Of a stretch of DNA of 64,000 nucleotides, positions 43,325 through 53,395 are shown piece by piece. The stretch is from positions 610,906 through 674,905 of the forward strand of contig OV299793.1 in the NCBI GenBank assembly GCA_923184405.1, in the 5' to 3' direction. The notes under the pieces were generated by a model, which ran no database searches, was not told the origin of the DNA, and saw only the letters and a program-made list of their open reading frames with translations. This DNA is from Neisseria meningitidis. GTDB lineage: Bacteria; Pseudomonadota; Gammaproteobacteria; Burkholderiales; Neisseriaceae. Position 1 is the first letter of the stretch. Each line of letters starts with the position of its first letter. Both the position numbers and the translations under genes were made by a program.

Positions 43325-44852
43325 TCAAGATTCGACGGGGATGATGCCGATTTTCGCCTGCCATTTGCGCGGGGCGGTGGCGTGGATGGATTCGCCTTTG
43401 CTATCTACGGCGACGGTTACGGGCATGTCTTTGACTTCAAATTCGTAAATGGCTTCCATGCCCAATTCGGGGAACGCCAAGACTTTGGAAGATTTGATGG
43501 CTTTTGCCACGAGATACGCCGCGCCGCCGACTGCCATGAGGTACACGGCTTTGTTGTCGGCGATGGCTTCGCAGGTGGCCACGCCGCGCTCGGATTTGCC
43601 GATCATGCCCAAGAGGTCGGTTTGTTCGAGCATTTGGCGGGTGAATTTGTCCATGCGGGTGGCTGTGGTCGGACCTGCCGGACCGACGACTTCATCGCCG
43701 ACCGGATCGACGGGGCCGACGTAGTAAATCAGGCGGTTGGTGAAATCGACGGGCAATTCTTCGCCTTTGTTGAGCATATCGACGAGGCGTTTGTGTGCGG
43801 CATCGCGGCCGGTGAGGATTTTGCCGTTCAACAGCAATACGTCGCCAGTTTTCCAGCTTGCCACTTCTTCTTTGGTCAGCTTGTCGACATCGACGCGTTT
43901 GCCGTTGTCGGGGCTGTAAGTCAAATCGGGCCAGTCTTCGACGCGCGGCGGCGTGAGTTCGACAGGGCCTGAGCCGTCCAATTCAAATTCGACGTGGCGG
44001 GTGGCGGCGCAGTTCGGAATCATGGCAATCGGTTTGGAGGCGGCGTGGGTCGGGTAATCGAGGATTTTCACGTCCAACACGGTGGTCAGACCGCCCAAGC
44101 CTTGCGCGCCGATGCCCAGCGCGTTGACTTTTTCAAAGAGTTCGAGGCGCAGGGCTTCGGTGGTGGACAATTCTGCACCTGACGCTGCCTTTTCCTGCAA
44201 CTCTTGAATGTCGATGTGGCTCATCAGGGACTCTTTTGCCATCAGCACGGCTTTTTCGGGCGTGCCGCCGATGCCGATGCCCAAGATGCCGGGAGGACAC
44301 CAGCCTGCGCCCATGGTCGGGATGCTTTTCAATACCCAATCGACGATGTTGTCGGAAGCGATTGAGCATGGCGAGTTTGGATTTGTTTTCAGAGCCGCCG
44401 CCTTTTGCCGCGCAGGTTACTTCGACTTTACCGCCCGGCACGATGCTCATATGGATGACGGCGGGCGTGTTGTCTTTGGTGTTTTGACGTTTGCTGACCG
44501 GATCGGCGAGGACAGAGGCGCGCAGGGTGTTGCGCTTCCCAAGTGTAGGCGCGGCGCACGCCTTCGTTAACCATTTCTTCGACGCTCATGTCCGCATCCC
44601 ACTGCACATCCATACCGACTTTGAGGAAGACGGTCGCGATACCGGTATCTTGGCAGATGGGGCGGTTGTTTTCAGCACACATGCGGCTGTTGACCAAAAT
44701 CTGCGTCATCGCGTCTTTGGCGGCGGGGTTTTCTTCCTTCTGCCACGCCTTATAGAGCGCGTCGATGTAGTCTTTCAGATGGTAGTAGCTGATGAATTGG
44801 AAGCGCATCGCAAAATGCTTTGGATAAAGTCTTCCTGTTTGATGACGGTCAT
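43325..44852 (-). CDS. Class I (iron-sulfur) fumarate hydratase, N-terminal frameshifts
   Basis: Interconverts fumarate and malate in the TCA cycle with an oxygen-sensitive [4Fe-4S] cluster. Start MTVIKQED at 44852. Cluster Cys candidates are in NRPICQDTGIATVFLKVGMD, GAGWCPPGILGIGIGGTPEK and PIAMIPNCAATRHVEFELDG. KILTGRDAAHKR and GPVDPVGDEVVGPAGPTTAT are C-terminal active-site loops. The C-terminal 335 residues are intact; indels near 44810, 44530 and 44355 affect the first third. A Fur-like sequence lies about 120 bases upstream. Confidence 0.93.
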
Positions 44853-44970
44853 GATTGTGTTCCTTTTCAAGGTATGTGGCGGTAAGTAGTCTTGCTTCTG
44901 TCTTAAACCTTATAGCGTCGATTCTTCATTAGGATTGAAATAGTGCCGAATGTTATAAGGCAAGGCAATG

Positions 44971-44989
44971 TAATAATGATTATCAATTT
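44971..44989. promoter_or_regulatory. Fur-box-like sequence upstream of the fumarase gene
   Basis: TAATAATGATTATCAATTT matches the GATAATGAT-ATCATTATC Fur consensus in most core positions. Iron control would fit an Fe-S enzyme; this is inference from the motif alone. Confidence 0.4.
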
Positions 44990-45307
44990 GTTTTAATGAA
45001 AACTGTTTTGCTCGATTTCAAAGTTGTAATCTCTGCCTGTTGCTTTGCTGGTATGGAGAAACAGCAGAAGCAGGATTCATTAGGAGATTGAACTAACGCC
45101 GACTGAAAGCGCCAGCGGCATTGTGTTCGGGAATAGACGAGCTTATTGGGCGTAGTCTTCTATTCTCTGTCAATGAGCAAACTTGCCGTATATCTAATTT
45201 CGTGTTTTCAGACGCATCGTTGCGAAATATATGGTTGAACCTTATTCAGCGGATGGTATGTGCGGCGGTAGGAGAAATCAGAGGCAGCTCATCTGTGACT
45301 TGATGAG

Positions 45308-45341
45308 CAATGCCGTCTGAAAGGGCTGCAGACGGCATTGT
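45308..45341 (-). terminator. Uptake-sequence terminator after the binding-protein gene
   Basis: AATGCCGTCTGAAAGGGCTGCAGACGGCATT; one arm has TGCAG for TTCAG. It lies directly downstream of the amino-acid binding-protein gene. Confidence 0.75.
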
Positions 45342-45354
45342 GTTCAGACGGGGA

Positions 45355-46155
45355 TTATTTTGCAGCCTGTTCGTCTTCTTTTGCAAAATATTTGGCGTAA
45401 ATCTTGTCGTAGTCGCCGCTTGCGCGTACTTTTGCCAACGCATCGTTCAGCATTTTGACAGTTGCTTCGTCGCATTTGCGTACCGCAATGCCGTAGTGTT
45501 CGGTGGTGAAGTCGGGCAGAGTAACCAAGTCCATCCCTTCGGCCGGATTGTTTTTCACATAATTGGCGATGACCGCGCTGCCGCTGACCACGGAATCCAA
45601 GCCGCCGTTTTCCAGTTCTTTGATAATCAGGGGAACGTTTTCAAAGCGCGCGATTTTCGGATTGTCGTTGCCCAAGAGTTTGGATACGGAGAAATCGCCC
45701 GTGTAGCCAGTTACCACGCCGACTTTGTTCATGTTTTCAAATCGTCGGAAGAAGATATTTTTGCCTTTCGGAACGAGGACGACTTGGGTGATTTCAAAAT
45801 ACGGGTCGCGGCAGTCCATTGACTGTTTGCGGTCGTCAGTAATCGTTACGCCCGACATCACAACGTCCGCATCGCCGTTGTTCAAGGCGGGGAAAAGGCT
45901 ATACAACAGCTGGTGATTGAATTCGATGTTAAAATTGCCCGCGCTTCGCCATCGCGTTCATCAAATCCACATCGAAACGCTTCGACATTGCCTTTCGAGT
46001 CTAAAGATGCAAAGGGGGCAAACTCGGCGTTGGAAGCCACGCGATACGACTTTGTCGGGGTGTGCGGCGGGCGCGGCGGCAGCTTCGCACTGACCGCCGC
46101 AGGCAGACAGCGCGAGTGCGGAACAGGCAAAGGCGGCCGCAATCCAGATTTTCAT
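45355..46155 (-). CDS. Amino-acid ABC transporter substrate-binding lipoprotein, frameshifted
   Basis: Periplasmic solute-binding protein of the polar amino-acid (family 3) type. Signal peptide MKIWIAAAFACSALALSACG with lipobox LSAC. Mature part: YRVASNAEFAPFASLDSKGN, then a damaged GFDVDLM segment, then LFPALNNGDADVVMSGVTIT, DDRKQSMDCRDPYFEITQVV, VGVVTGYTGDFSVSKLLGN and LPDFTTEHYGIAVRK, ending FAKEDEQAAK. A Cys stands at the usual Phe/Ser of MDFSDPY. Indels fall near 46040, 45945 and 45745. No permease or ATPase gene adjoins it, so it works with a transporter encoded elsewhere. Confidence 0.88.
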
Positions 46156-46212
46156 AGTCATCAAAATTCCTTTCGGCAATCAAAAAGCCTAAAAAATCAG
46201 TTTAACATAAAA

Positions 46213-46468
46213 TTAACGTTCTTTTTCACGGAAAAACGCATAAGCAACGTCATGGAACAAATCCGAATATGCGGGCTGTACTCATAGCTCAATTCTGCCA
46301 AGGCGTCCTCAAAAGCAAGCTGCATGGACGCGACCGCGACTTAGGCGGTGTCGACTGGAAGAGGCGCGGATTAAGCCTTTGAAGCCGGTGGACGGGACAG
46401 TAGATCTGCATACGCAGCACGTCGTTCGCCTCTTCAAGATATGCCAAACGCTGGTCGACGCTGCCCAT
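46213..46468 (-). CDS. Small conserved Neisseria protein, frameshifted
   Basis: About 84 residues when indels near 46395, 46340 and 46265 are bridged: MGSVDQRLAYLEEANDVLRM, FKGLIRA, then MQLAFEDALAELSYEYSPHI and HDVAYAFFREKER. It is mostly helical, possibly coiled-coil in the first 25 residues, with no signal sequence. I do not know its function. It lies about 58 bases upstream of the binding-protein gene on the same strand, behind GAGGATACATC. Confidence 0.55.
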
Positions 46469-46469
46469 G

Positions 46470-47640
46470 ATGTATCCTCGCGAAACTGTTAAAATGCGCC
46501 ATTATATCAAACCGCGCTTTGGGCGCGGGTGTGTCTGCTTGCAAAGATTAAGAACCAGAAACTTCGAAAAGGCTGATCGGCGCGAATATAAGAGCCGAAT
46601 TGACAAAAACGTGCGGGAAAACGCTGTTCGCCAGATCCGACGCAATATCCACGAGCCAGAAGCCGACAATACGACGCCACTATTCCGCCACGTCCGAGCG
46701 AACCGGAACAGACGCGTCTGATGACGAAACACTGCGCCACCATCAACAAGCCTGCAAACAGCATCCATAAAGGCGGAGCTGAAGAAATGGCAGGAGGAGC
46801 ACAATCGCCGCCGGTACCGATGCGCAGGCGAAGCTAAAGCGAAACCGACCCGATGATCGAAAGCCGGGAAAACCGCCGAAACCCGCAGGCTGACATGCGA
46901 ATGTACACGAGCGGAAAAACGAGCTGATCGCAATCCCGGCGGAGAAGCCGGTTCGAGGCGGAATAAAAAGACACAGCCGAAGGTGAAAGCCGCACGGATG
47001 GAACAGAGCGCGAAAAACGAAGACGAGGCAGATTAGCAAGAAATCAGAACAAGCAGACGAAGCCGCGGAAAACGAGAAATGAGCGGAACCCAAGAAACGG
47101 TGATGGCCACAGCGACAAATCAATATCACTGAACCCGAAAGCCGTCAGCCGAGCGCGCAGTACTAAGCCTGTCGAATCACTAGAAATAAACGAAAGGCTG
47201 AGCAAACGCCTGCCGACCCAATAAAAACCGAAATCGCCAACGACAGAAACCGAACGCCAAGTGCAGAAAGCGAATGCCGCTGACCACCAAACAGCGCCAG
47301 CAGACGCTGAACGCAAGCAGGCCGGGGGCAGTAGCCAAAGACGATCATGCAGGACGATGGCCGCAAAACCCGCAACGCCAGCAAGTACGAGTAAAAATAC
47401 AAGACGCTGATGCCCATGCCCGCATGAACCCGTACCACGACCGCACCCGAAAGCCATCACCCGACTTAGAAGGAGCGGAACACGGAACAGGCGCAAAATA
47501 GGAATATAACGCATGTACCAAAAATCAGGCGACATAGGCGACGAAGCGACGAGAGACCATGTACAAATCAATACGCAACCTATTCACCGCGACCGTCAGC
47601 TACATCAATAAAATCGTGCCGAATTCAGCATAAGAAAGTA
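46470..47640. other. T-depleted stretch without a supportable gene
   Basis: The plus strand is strongly depleted in T (for example 47041-47100 contains about three). Minus-strand frames of 143 (46502-46933) and 175 (47044-47571) codons are open but Phe/Ser/Arg/Leu-rich in a way that follows from composition. No uptake sequence occurs, which is unusual for 1.1 kb of this window. A degraded membrane-protein gene on the minus strand cannot be excluded. Confidence 0.4.
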
Positions 47641-47675
47641 GGCAACGCTGTACTGCCGACTGTTAATACACTATA
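47641..47675. repeat. Correia element remnant upstream of metZ
   Basis: GGCAACGCTGTACTG, then TGTTAATACACTATA, is a degraded right end of a Correia element; no left end is visible. Confidence 0.55.
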
Positions 47676-47731
47676 AAATCAACAACAGGCGCACGCTCCG
47701 TTGCCGAACGGATAAAACCGAGGAATTACCG

Positions 47732-48899
47732 ATGAGCAAAAACTCCATCCGCAAACGCTCGCCATACGCGGCGGCAAAGAACAAACCGAATACCGCGAAC
47801 ACAATCAGGCCTTGTTCCTGACCAGCAGCTTCATGTGGGACAACGCCCAACACGCCGCCGATTTGTTTTCAAAAAAAATCAAAGGCTTCACTTATACCCG
47901 TACCGCCAACCCGACCACCGGCGCCTTTGAAAAACGCATCGCCGCTTTGGAAGGTGCGGAACGCGCGGTTGCCACTTCGATAAGCATGTCCGCGATTCAG
48001 GCGGCGTTTTCACCTTTTTGCAGGCGGGCGACCATGTGGTTTCCAGCCGCAGCCTGTTCAGCACGACGTCGGCTTTATCAATAACATCGTTACCAAATTC
48101 GGCATCGAAGTGAGCCACGTGTCGCCGACTGATATAAACGAATGGAAAGCCGCCGTCAAGCCAATACCAAACTGCTGTTTTTGGAAACGCCGTCCAACCT
48201 GAACAGAAGTGAACAACTTGAAAGCATTAGCGGAATTGGCGCACGGCATCGGCGCGATTTTGGTGGTGGACAACAGCCTGCCTGTCCGCCCATCGGCTCT
48301 CAACCGCTGAAACACGGCGCAGATATTTCCGTTTCTTCCGTACAACCAAAGCCATAGACGGACACGGACGCGTGATGGGCGGCGTGTTGGCGGGTTCGGA
48401 AGACGATGGCGCAGAGCCGCCGTTTACTGCAACTCTTGCAGGCTGGCGATGTCGCCGTTTAACGCCATTAACAGTTAGTTGAGCGGCGTGGAAACCCTGT
48501 CGCTGCGTATGGAAAAACAGTTCGACAACGCCCTGAAAATCGCACAATGGCTTGCAAGCGCAGCGCAGGTTCAAGCCGTGTGCTACTACGGTTGCCCGAC
48601 CATCCGCAGGCGGCGCTTATCCGCAAACAGCAAAACGGCAGCGGCATCGTCATCGGCTTTGAAGTCGCCGACCAAGCAGCCGCGTGGAAAGTCGTGGACG
48701 GCGTGGAACTCTTTTCCCGTACCGCCAACCTCGGCGACGTGCGCTCGACCATCACCCATCCGTGGACAACCACGCACGGCAGGATGCAGCCCGAAGAAAA
48801 ACTCGCCGCCAACATCCGCCCGGATTGGTGCGCCTGTCGGTCGGTTTGGAATATGTTGGCGATTTGATTGACGATTTAAAACAGGCACTCGCACGCTGA
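47732..48899 (+). CDS. metZ: O-succinylhomoserine sulfhydrylase MetZ, frameshifted
   Basis: PLP-dependent trans-sulfuration enzyme making homocysteine directly from O-succinylhomoserine and sulfide. The start ATGAGCAAAAAC is behind GAGGAATTACC. Reading: LAIRGGKEQTEYREHNQALF, LTSSFMWDNAQHAADLFSKK, GFTYTRTANPTTGAFEKRIA (substrate loop), ALEGAERAVAT, then ILVVDNS, then the PLP Lys region SVSS.TKAIDGHGRVMGGVLA (damaged). RTANLGDVRSTITHPWTTTH comes late, and it ends VGDLIDDLKQALAR. Around eight indels break it. Confidence 0.9.
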
Positions 48900-48907
48900 T
48901 TGCGTGT

Positions 48908-48941
48908 TTCAGACGGCATTGGACAGCAAATGCCGTCTGAA
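48908..48941. terminator. Uptake-sequence inverted repeat after metZ
   Basis: TTCAGACGGCAT and ATGCCGTCTGAA face outward around a 10-base loop. It forms a stem but lacks a strong T-tract. Confidence 0.7.
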
Positions 48942-48985
48942 ACCCTTATCGCGTATGGCATACACATCAACAATAGGAAAAAAAT

Positions 48986-49192
48986 ATGGATGAAGCGGGT
49001 TTTGCCGATTGGGCGTTGAAAATCTGCCTAATAGGTTTGATTATTTTTTTGGGTTTTATCGTTTGGAATTTGGGCAAGCAGTCCAAAGCGGGCAAATTCG
49101 GCATCGCCATTTTGTTTTTGGTTTTGGGCTTGGGCGTGTTCGGTTTTGTATTTAAAGAACTGCTAATCAAGTTTTTGGTATTGCCCAAATAG
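48986..49192 (+). CDS. DUF2788-type small membrane protein
   Basis: Intact, 68 residues, with two predicted membrane helices (ALKICLIGLIIFLGFIVWNL and GIAILFLVLGLGVFGFVFKE) and a short GKQSKAGKFG turn between them. The N-terminus MDEAGFADW is likely outside or in the cytosol. Function unknown. It stands alone between a terminator and a repeat block, with A-rich sequence and weak ribosome binding (ATAGGAAAAAAAT) before the ATG. Confidence 0.75.
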   Translation: MDEAGFADWALKICLIGLIIFLGFIVWNLGKQSKAGKFGIAILFLVLGLGVFGFVFKELLIKFLVLPK

Positions 49193-49296
49193 GCTGCCGC
49201 CTGTCAAAATGCTGTCTGAAATCATCAAAAGTAATCTGCACCCTAAAAGTTTGATTTAACAGCCAACTGATTAAGGTGCGGATTTTTATGACAAAA

Positions 49297-49402
49297 TATA
49301 GTCGATTATCCATATCCAGTACGGCATAGCCTCGCATTGCCTTAATTATTGTACTGTCTCCGTCTTCGTCGACTTGACCTGATTTAAATTTAATCCACTA
49401 TA
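49297..49402. repeat. Mutated Correia element (106 bp)
   Basis: TATAGTCGATTATCC and TTTAAATTTAATCCACTATA ends, with a reversed core (TTGTACTGTCTCCGTCTTCG). It has several mismatches to other copies in this window. Confidence 0.8.
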
Positions 49403-49419
49403 TACGTCATCTTTCCCCA

Positions 49420-50140
49420 GTCATTCCCACGGAAGCGAAATCCTGTCAATTCGAATACCGGATCATTTTACATCGTCATTCCCGCGCAGGTGGGAATCTA
49501 GTTCATTGGGTAGCGGCAATGTTCAAAATTCATCTGACAAATCAGAAGTTCCAGATTCCCGTTTTAACGGGAATGACGGAATTTCAGACGACATCCTCCC
49601 ACCCCGTCATTCCCGCGCAGGCGGGAATCTAGTCCGTTCGGTTTCGGTCATTTACGATAAATTCCTGTTGCTTTTCATTTCTGGATTCCCACTTCCGTGG
49701 GAATGATGGAGGAGCGGATAAATTCTCGCAATCTAAAACCTCGTCATTTCCATAAAAAACAGCAACCCGAAACAGCAACTTAAAAACAGCAACCTGAAAC
49801 CTCGTCATTCCCGCGTAGGCGGGAATCTAGATCATTCGGTTCCGGCCATGTTCATAAATTCGTCTGAAAAATCAGAAGTTCTAGATTCCCGTTTTCCGGG
49901 AATGACGGAACTTCAGACAGCATCTGCCAGCCTCGTCATTCCCGCGTAGGCGAGAATCTAGTCCGTTCGGTTACAGTCATTTACGATAAATTCCTGTTGC
50001 CTTTCATTTCTAGATTCCCACTTCCGTGGGAATGACGGATCGGAAGTTGCCTGAAACTCGAAATCAACTTTAGTGCTATAAATATAAACCCCTGTAAAAC
50101 TGAATGATTCGGATTCCCACTTCCGTGGGAATGACAAACT
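49420..50140. repeat. Large dRS3/RS repeat array
   Basis: At least nine ATTCCC-N8-GGGAAT palindromes lie here (about 49478, 49555, 49611, 49684, 49807, 49884, 49937, 50014 and 50114). They are interleaved with RS spacers such as CTAGTCCGTTCGGTTTCGGT and GATAAATTCCTGTTGC, giving a NIME-like array between the DUF2788 gene and rsmJ. Confidence 0.9.
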
Positions 50141-50238
50141 TTAAGGTGTGATGATTTATCCAAAACAGTCGAAACGCAAAATCAGGTTTCTCGTTTGCAT
50201 AAGAACGGCAAATTTTTCGGTGTCTTGTTTTATGGGCG

Positions 50239-50984
50239 TTATCCTTGTCCGTCCCGTAGGGCAGGTAAACGTCGAAGCGGGTGCTTTTGCCGGTGTATTG
50301 GTAGGCAGGGGCTTGTCCGGCAAGGTGTTCGCCGAGGCGGGGCGTTTGACGACGACGCGTTTTTTGCTGTTTGGCGTGCGGTATGCAGAAGTGCCGCTTC
50401 ATCTTGCGCTTCGCCGACGAGCCGAGGGAAGTAGGTCATTTCTTTTTAACGGCGGCACTTTTGCGGCGTTCGGGATACATGGGGTCGAGATAGACGATGT
50501 CGGGTTTGCCTTGTGTTTGAACAAGTGCGGGCATTTGTACTGCGGCGTTGCCGAAATGCAGGGTGATGCGCGCGGCGGTGTCTTGCGTTTCGGGATTGAG
50601 GAGGGCGCGGCGGATGCCGTCTGAAAGCAGGCAGGCGACGGCGGGATGTTGCTCGAAGGCGGTAACGGCCAGCCCGAGCGAGGCGAGGACGAAGCTATCG
50701 CGCCCCAATCCTGCGGTTGCGTCCCAAACGGTGGGGTCGCGGTGTGGTTGACGGCTTTGGCGATGAGTTCGCCCCCGCCTTTGTGCGACGGTATTGTGCC
50801 GCGCCGGAGGCAAAATCGACGATGACGCTGCTTTTTTCCCCGACAAGCCTGAGGCTGACGGTATCGTGTTCGGCAAGGAGGTAACTGCCTTGTTCGGGCG
50901 GTTGGGAAACGGGCACAAGGGAGAATGCCCGTATCAGGGCGCGGACGGCTTCGTGGCGGTGTTGTCAATAAGGATGTCGGTCAT
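50239..50984 (-). CDS. rsmJ: 16S rRNA (guanine1516-N2)-methyltransferase RsmJ, frameshifted
   Basis: SAM-dependent rRNA methyltransferase. The start MTDILID is at 50984, followed by VSQPPEQGSYLLAEHDTVSL, RLVGEKSSVIVDFASGAAQY, GGELIAKAVNH, then WDATAGLGRDSFVLASLGLA (SAM loop) and VTAFEQHPAVACLLSDGIRR. PDIVYLDPMYPERRKSAAVK carries the DPMYP catalytic motif, and the end is STRFDVYLPYGTD. Indels near 50945, 50785, 50735, 50440 and 50370 break it. A single uptake sequence lies inside the gene near 50617. Confidence 0.9.
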
Positions 50985-51149
50985 GGTGTTTTGTGTCCGT
51001 TCGGGCGTGGGGCGAACCCGCTTTCCCGTGCCGTTTCAGACGGCATCTAACAAGATGGGCGAAGATGCTGCGGATGCCGTTTTATCATCAGCCGACTGTT
51101 GACGCGTTCCATACGGTAGCGCATGGATCGGAAGCTGGTGCACAAGCGT

Positions 51150-51555
51150 TTAGCGGCCTGCGTAAGGTTGCCTACGGCTTTGGTTGAGGGTATGTTCAAT
51201 GATGTCGAGGTCGACATGGTCGAAATAGTCCTGTATCTGCATGGTATCAGGGTCGAACCAGCCGCTACGCAGGGCTTCCTGTTCCTGATCGGCATTGCAG
51301 AAGGCGGAGATGAAGGGAACCCGCGTGTCAAGCAGGCCGATGTTGATGCGTTCAAAGACTTCGCGCATTGGCCGTCCCGAATGCGCAATCGTCAGGACGA
51401 GCAGAATAGCGTTGCGCTATCGAGCTTGTTTCTGGATTCGTCAACGCATGACGCGGTATGGACGAACAAGCCCACTTTCAGCAGGGTGTTAGAATCAGGT
51501 CGAGAACGACAGTAACGTCATCGACGACCAGGACGCGGCGTTGCAGTCAAGTCAT
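51150..51555 (-). CDS. Stand-alone response-regulator receiver domain protein, frameshifted
   Basis: The minus strand begins MT.LQRRVLVVDDVTVVLDLI, a receiver-domain start with the acidic pair VDD. Later PMREVFERINIGLLDTRVPF then ISAFCNADQEQEALRSGWFD and IIEHTLNQSRRQPYAGR fit the beta4-alpha5 end of a receiver; the phosphorylatable Asp region is scrambled by indels near 51480 and 51370. No output domain follows, so at about 135 residues it is probably a single-domain regulator. Its ATG overlaps the end of the kinase gene (51543-51555). Confidence 0.6.
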
Positions 51556-53368
51556 TGGTTTTTCCGGTAATGTGAGTATCGAAACATTTGGCTTCCGGTA
51601 GGTAGGTCAAATCGCCGAAATTGGCGTCCGCCAGTTCGCGGGCGACGCACAGCCCGAAGCAGAATAGCGTTTTCCGCCGAGGTGTAAAAGGGTTCGAACA
51701 GGTGTTCCTGCACCCCGGGCGGTCGGCAAAGAGGATACAGACGGTGTTTTTTGCGCGGGGCGGATGGTCACGAAATCGAGACGGGCTGTTTACGGCTGTA
51801 CCGCCATGCGTTATTGGCGAGGTTCCACATAATCTGCCGCAGGTAGGCAGGATCGAAATAGGCAGACAGTCGATTGCCCGGTATATCCCAGAAGATGCAG
51901 CCCACGGCAGCGTGATAGCCGGAGCAGTAACAATGGTTCGAATGTCTTCCCAAAACGTAATCAGGCAAATGGTTGCAGCGTTCGGTTTTATTGCGAATGT
52001 TGAGAGAGGAAATACCCCCGAACATTTTGCGACTCAACAGACAATCACGGCGACGACACCACACAAGCTGCCGCAGTACGACAGAGCGAAATAGGCACAC
52101 CACCAAGTGCCAGGCATATCAAGCGGATACATACCGGCGACATCGTGGATAGCAGAGCAGGAACGCTCGTCTGAAATCGTCCCAAAACGGTAGCAGCCCG
52201 ATGAACTCGCGTTCAGTTCGCCGCAAGTGATCCGAGCAAGAAATAGCAATAGAAGGCTTACTTGGGCGCCATAGCGGCAGAAGTTAACGTCGATGATTGC
52301 AAGCAAACCTATGAGGACGTCCGAAACGAATAACCAACCCCGCACAAGATTTTCGCACAGCAAGTCGTCGGCATGAAGGATGGCGGACAATCTCGACCTT
52401 GCGGATTTAGTACCCCAAGTTGGCGGTCACCTCTCCAGGCGCGGTAAGTTGACGGACGGGCTTCCCGCCTGAATTTCGCTTTGCGGGCGGATGTAGAGGA
52501 TAACTTGTCAGCCTTTGTTGACCGGAACAGCGCGGATCTTAAACGTTCGAGGCCGGATGCCGAAAGGACGTATTCCGAAAGTGTGCGGAGGTACTTGTCC
52601 CATAAAACAGTAATAGGGTCGAACAGGGCGGTATGCTGTCCGATTTCAAGCATGGGTAGCAGGTCTTTTGCCTTTTATTGAACAGTATGGTCTGATGCTC
52701 GACGTTGATGACGACGACCGCTTCTGAACGCGGTTGAGTACGGTTTGGTTCAAGCCCCTGATGCGGCGGTAGGCGGCGTGGTTTTCATGGGCAGGATTTT
52801 CCGGCACAGTCGGTGTATTTGACCGACAGGAAGTGAAGATGGCGGAAGATAGGAGGCGGCGACAGGATAGAAGGTTGCCGAGGCGGTTCGGGCATCCGAT
52901 ATGAGCGGATGTTTGCCGATATCGCCGTCGGCAATGGCGTTGAATATCAGCAGGATGGCGGCGTAGCTGGCATAGAGCAGGGGGTAACATACGTAGCTGA
53001 GCAGGCAGGAGCGAACGACAGAAGGGCAGAATCAGGATGCCGAAGCCGGAATCGATGCCGCCGAACAGGTAGGTCAACACGCCGATCATCGGCGTGATGT
53101 CGCCACCGCGCTGAAACGCGGCATTTCAGCGACTGCCATTGCCAATGCGGATGGATGATGGAAAAGAAAATCAGCCAGCGGGCAATGGCGAGCCAAACAT
53201 AAAATGCCACGCCGTCCACGAAGCGTGCAGGTTCGCACAGCTGTAGGTTTCCAGCCAGGATGTGCATAATCATCAGCCCGGAGAAAAACGATGGCGATGC
53301 GAGGCGATGGCTGATCAGATTAGAATCGGTTTGAGTTTCTCAAGTTCGCGGGTATTGGAAATTACCAT
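51543..53368 (-). CDS. Membrane sensor histidine kinase (PilS/NtrY-like), heavily frameshifted
   Basis: A likely start is MVISNTRELEKLKPIL at 53368. A hydrophobic N-terminal half contains FVDGVAFYVWLAIARWLIFF and MIGVLTYLFGGIDSGFGILI. A central region, EAVVVINVEHQTILFN-like (about 52690), suggests a PAS domain. FDPAYLRQIMWNLANNAWRY (about 51830) is the N-box of the HATPase domain, and LFEPFYTSAENG then LGLCVARELADANFGDLTYL (about 51650) gives the F/G2 boxes. The middle third (about 52000-52500) is unreadable, so the phospho-acceptor His box is not seen. Gene order parC-kinase-receiver suggests co-transcription. Confidence 0.65.
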
Positions 53369-53395
53369 AGGCCCATGTGCAGAGTCGGGTTTATT

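Noticed and set aside
29640..50140. dRS3 clusters considered as CRISPR arrays because of regular palindromic units
   Set aside because: Units are ATTCCC-N8-GGGAAT with variable spacing and shared spacers, the known Neisseria dRS3/NIME pattern; no cas genes are present.
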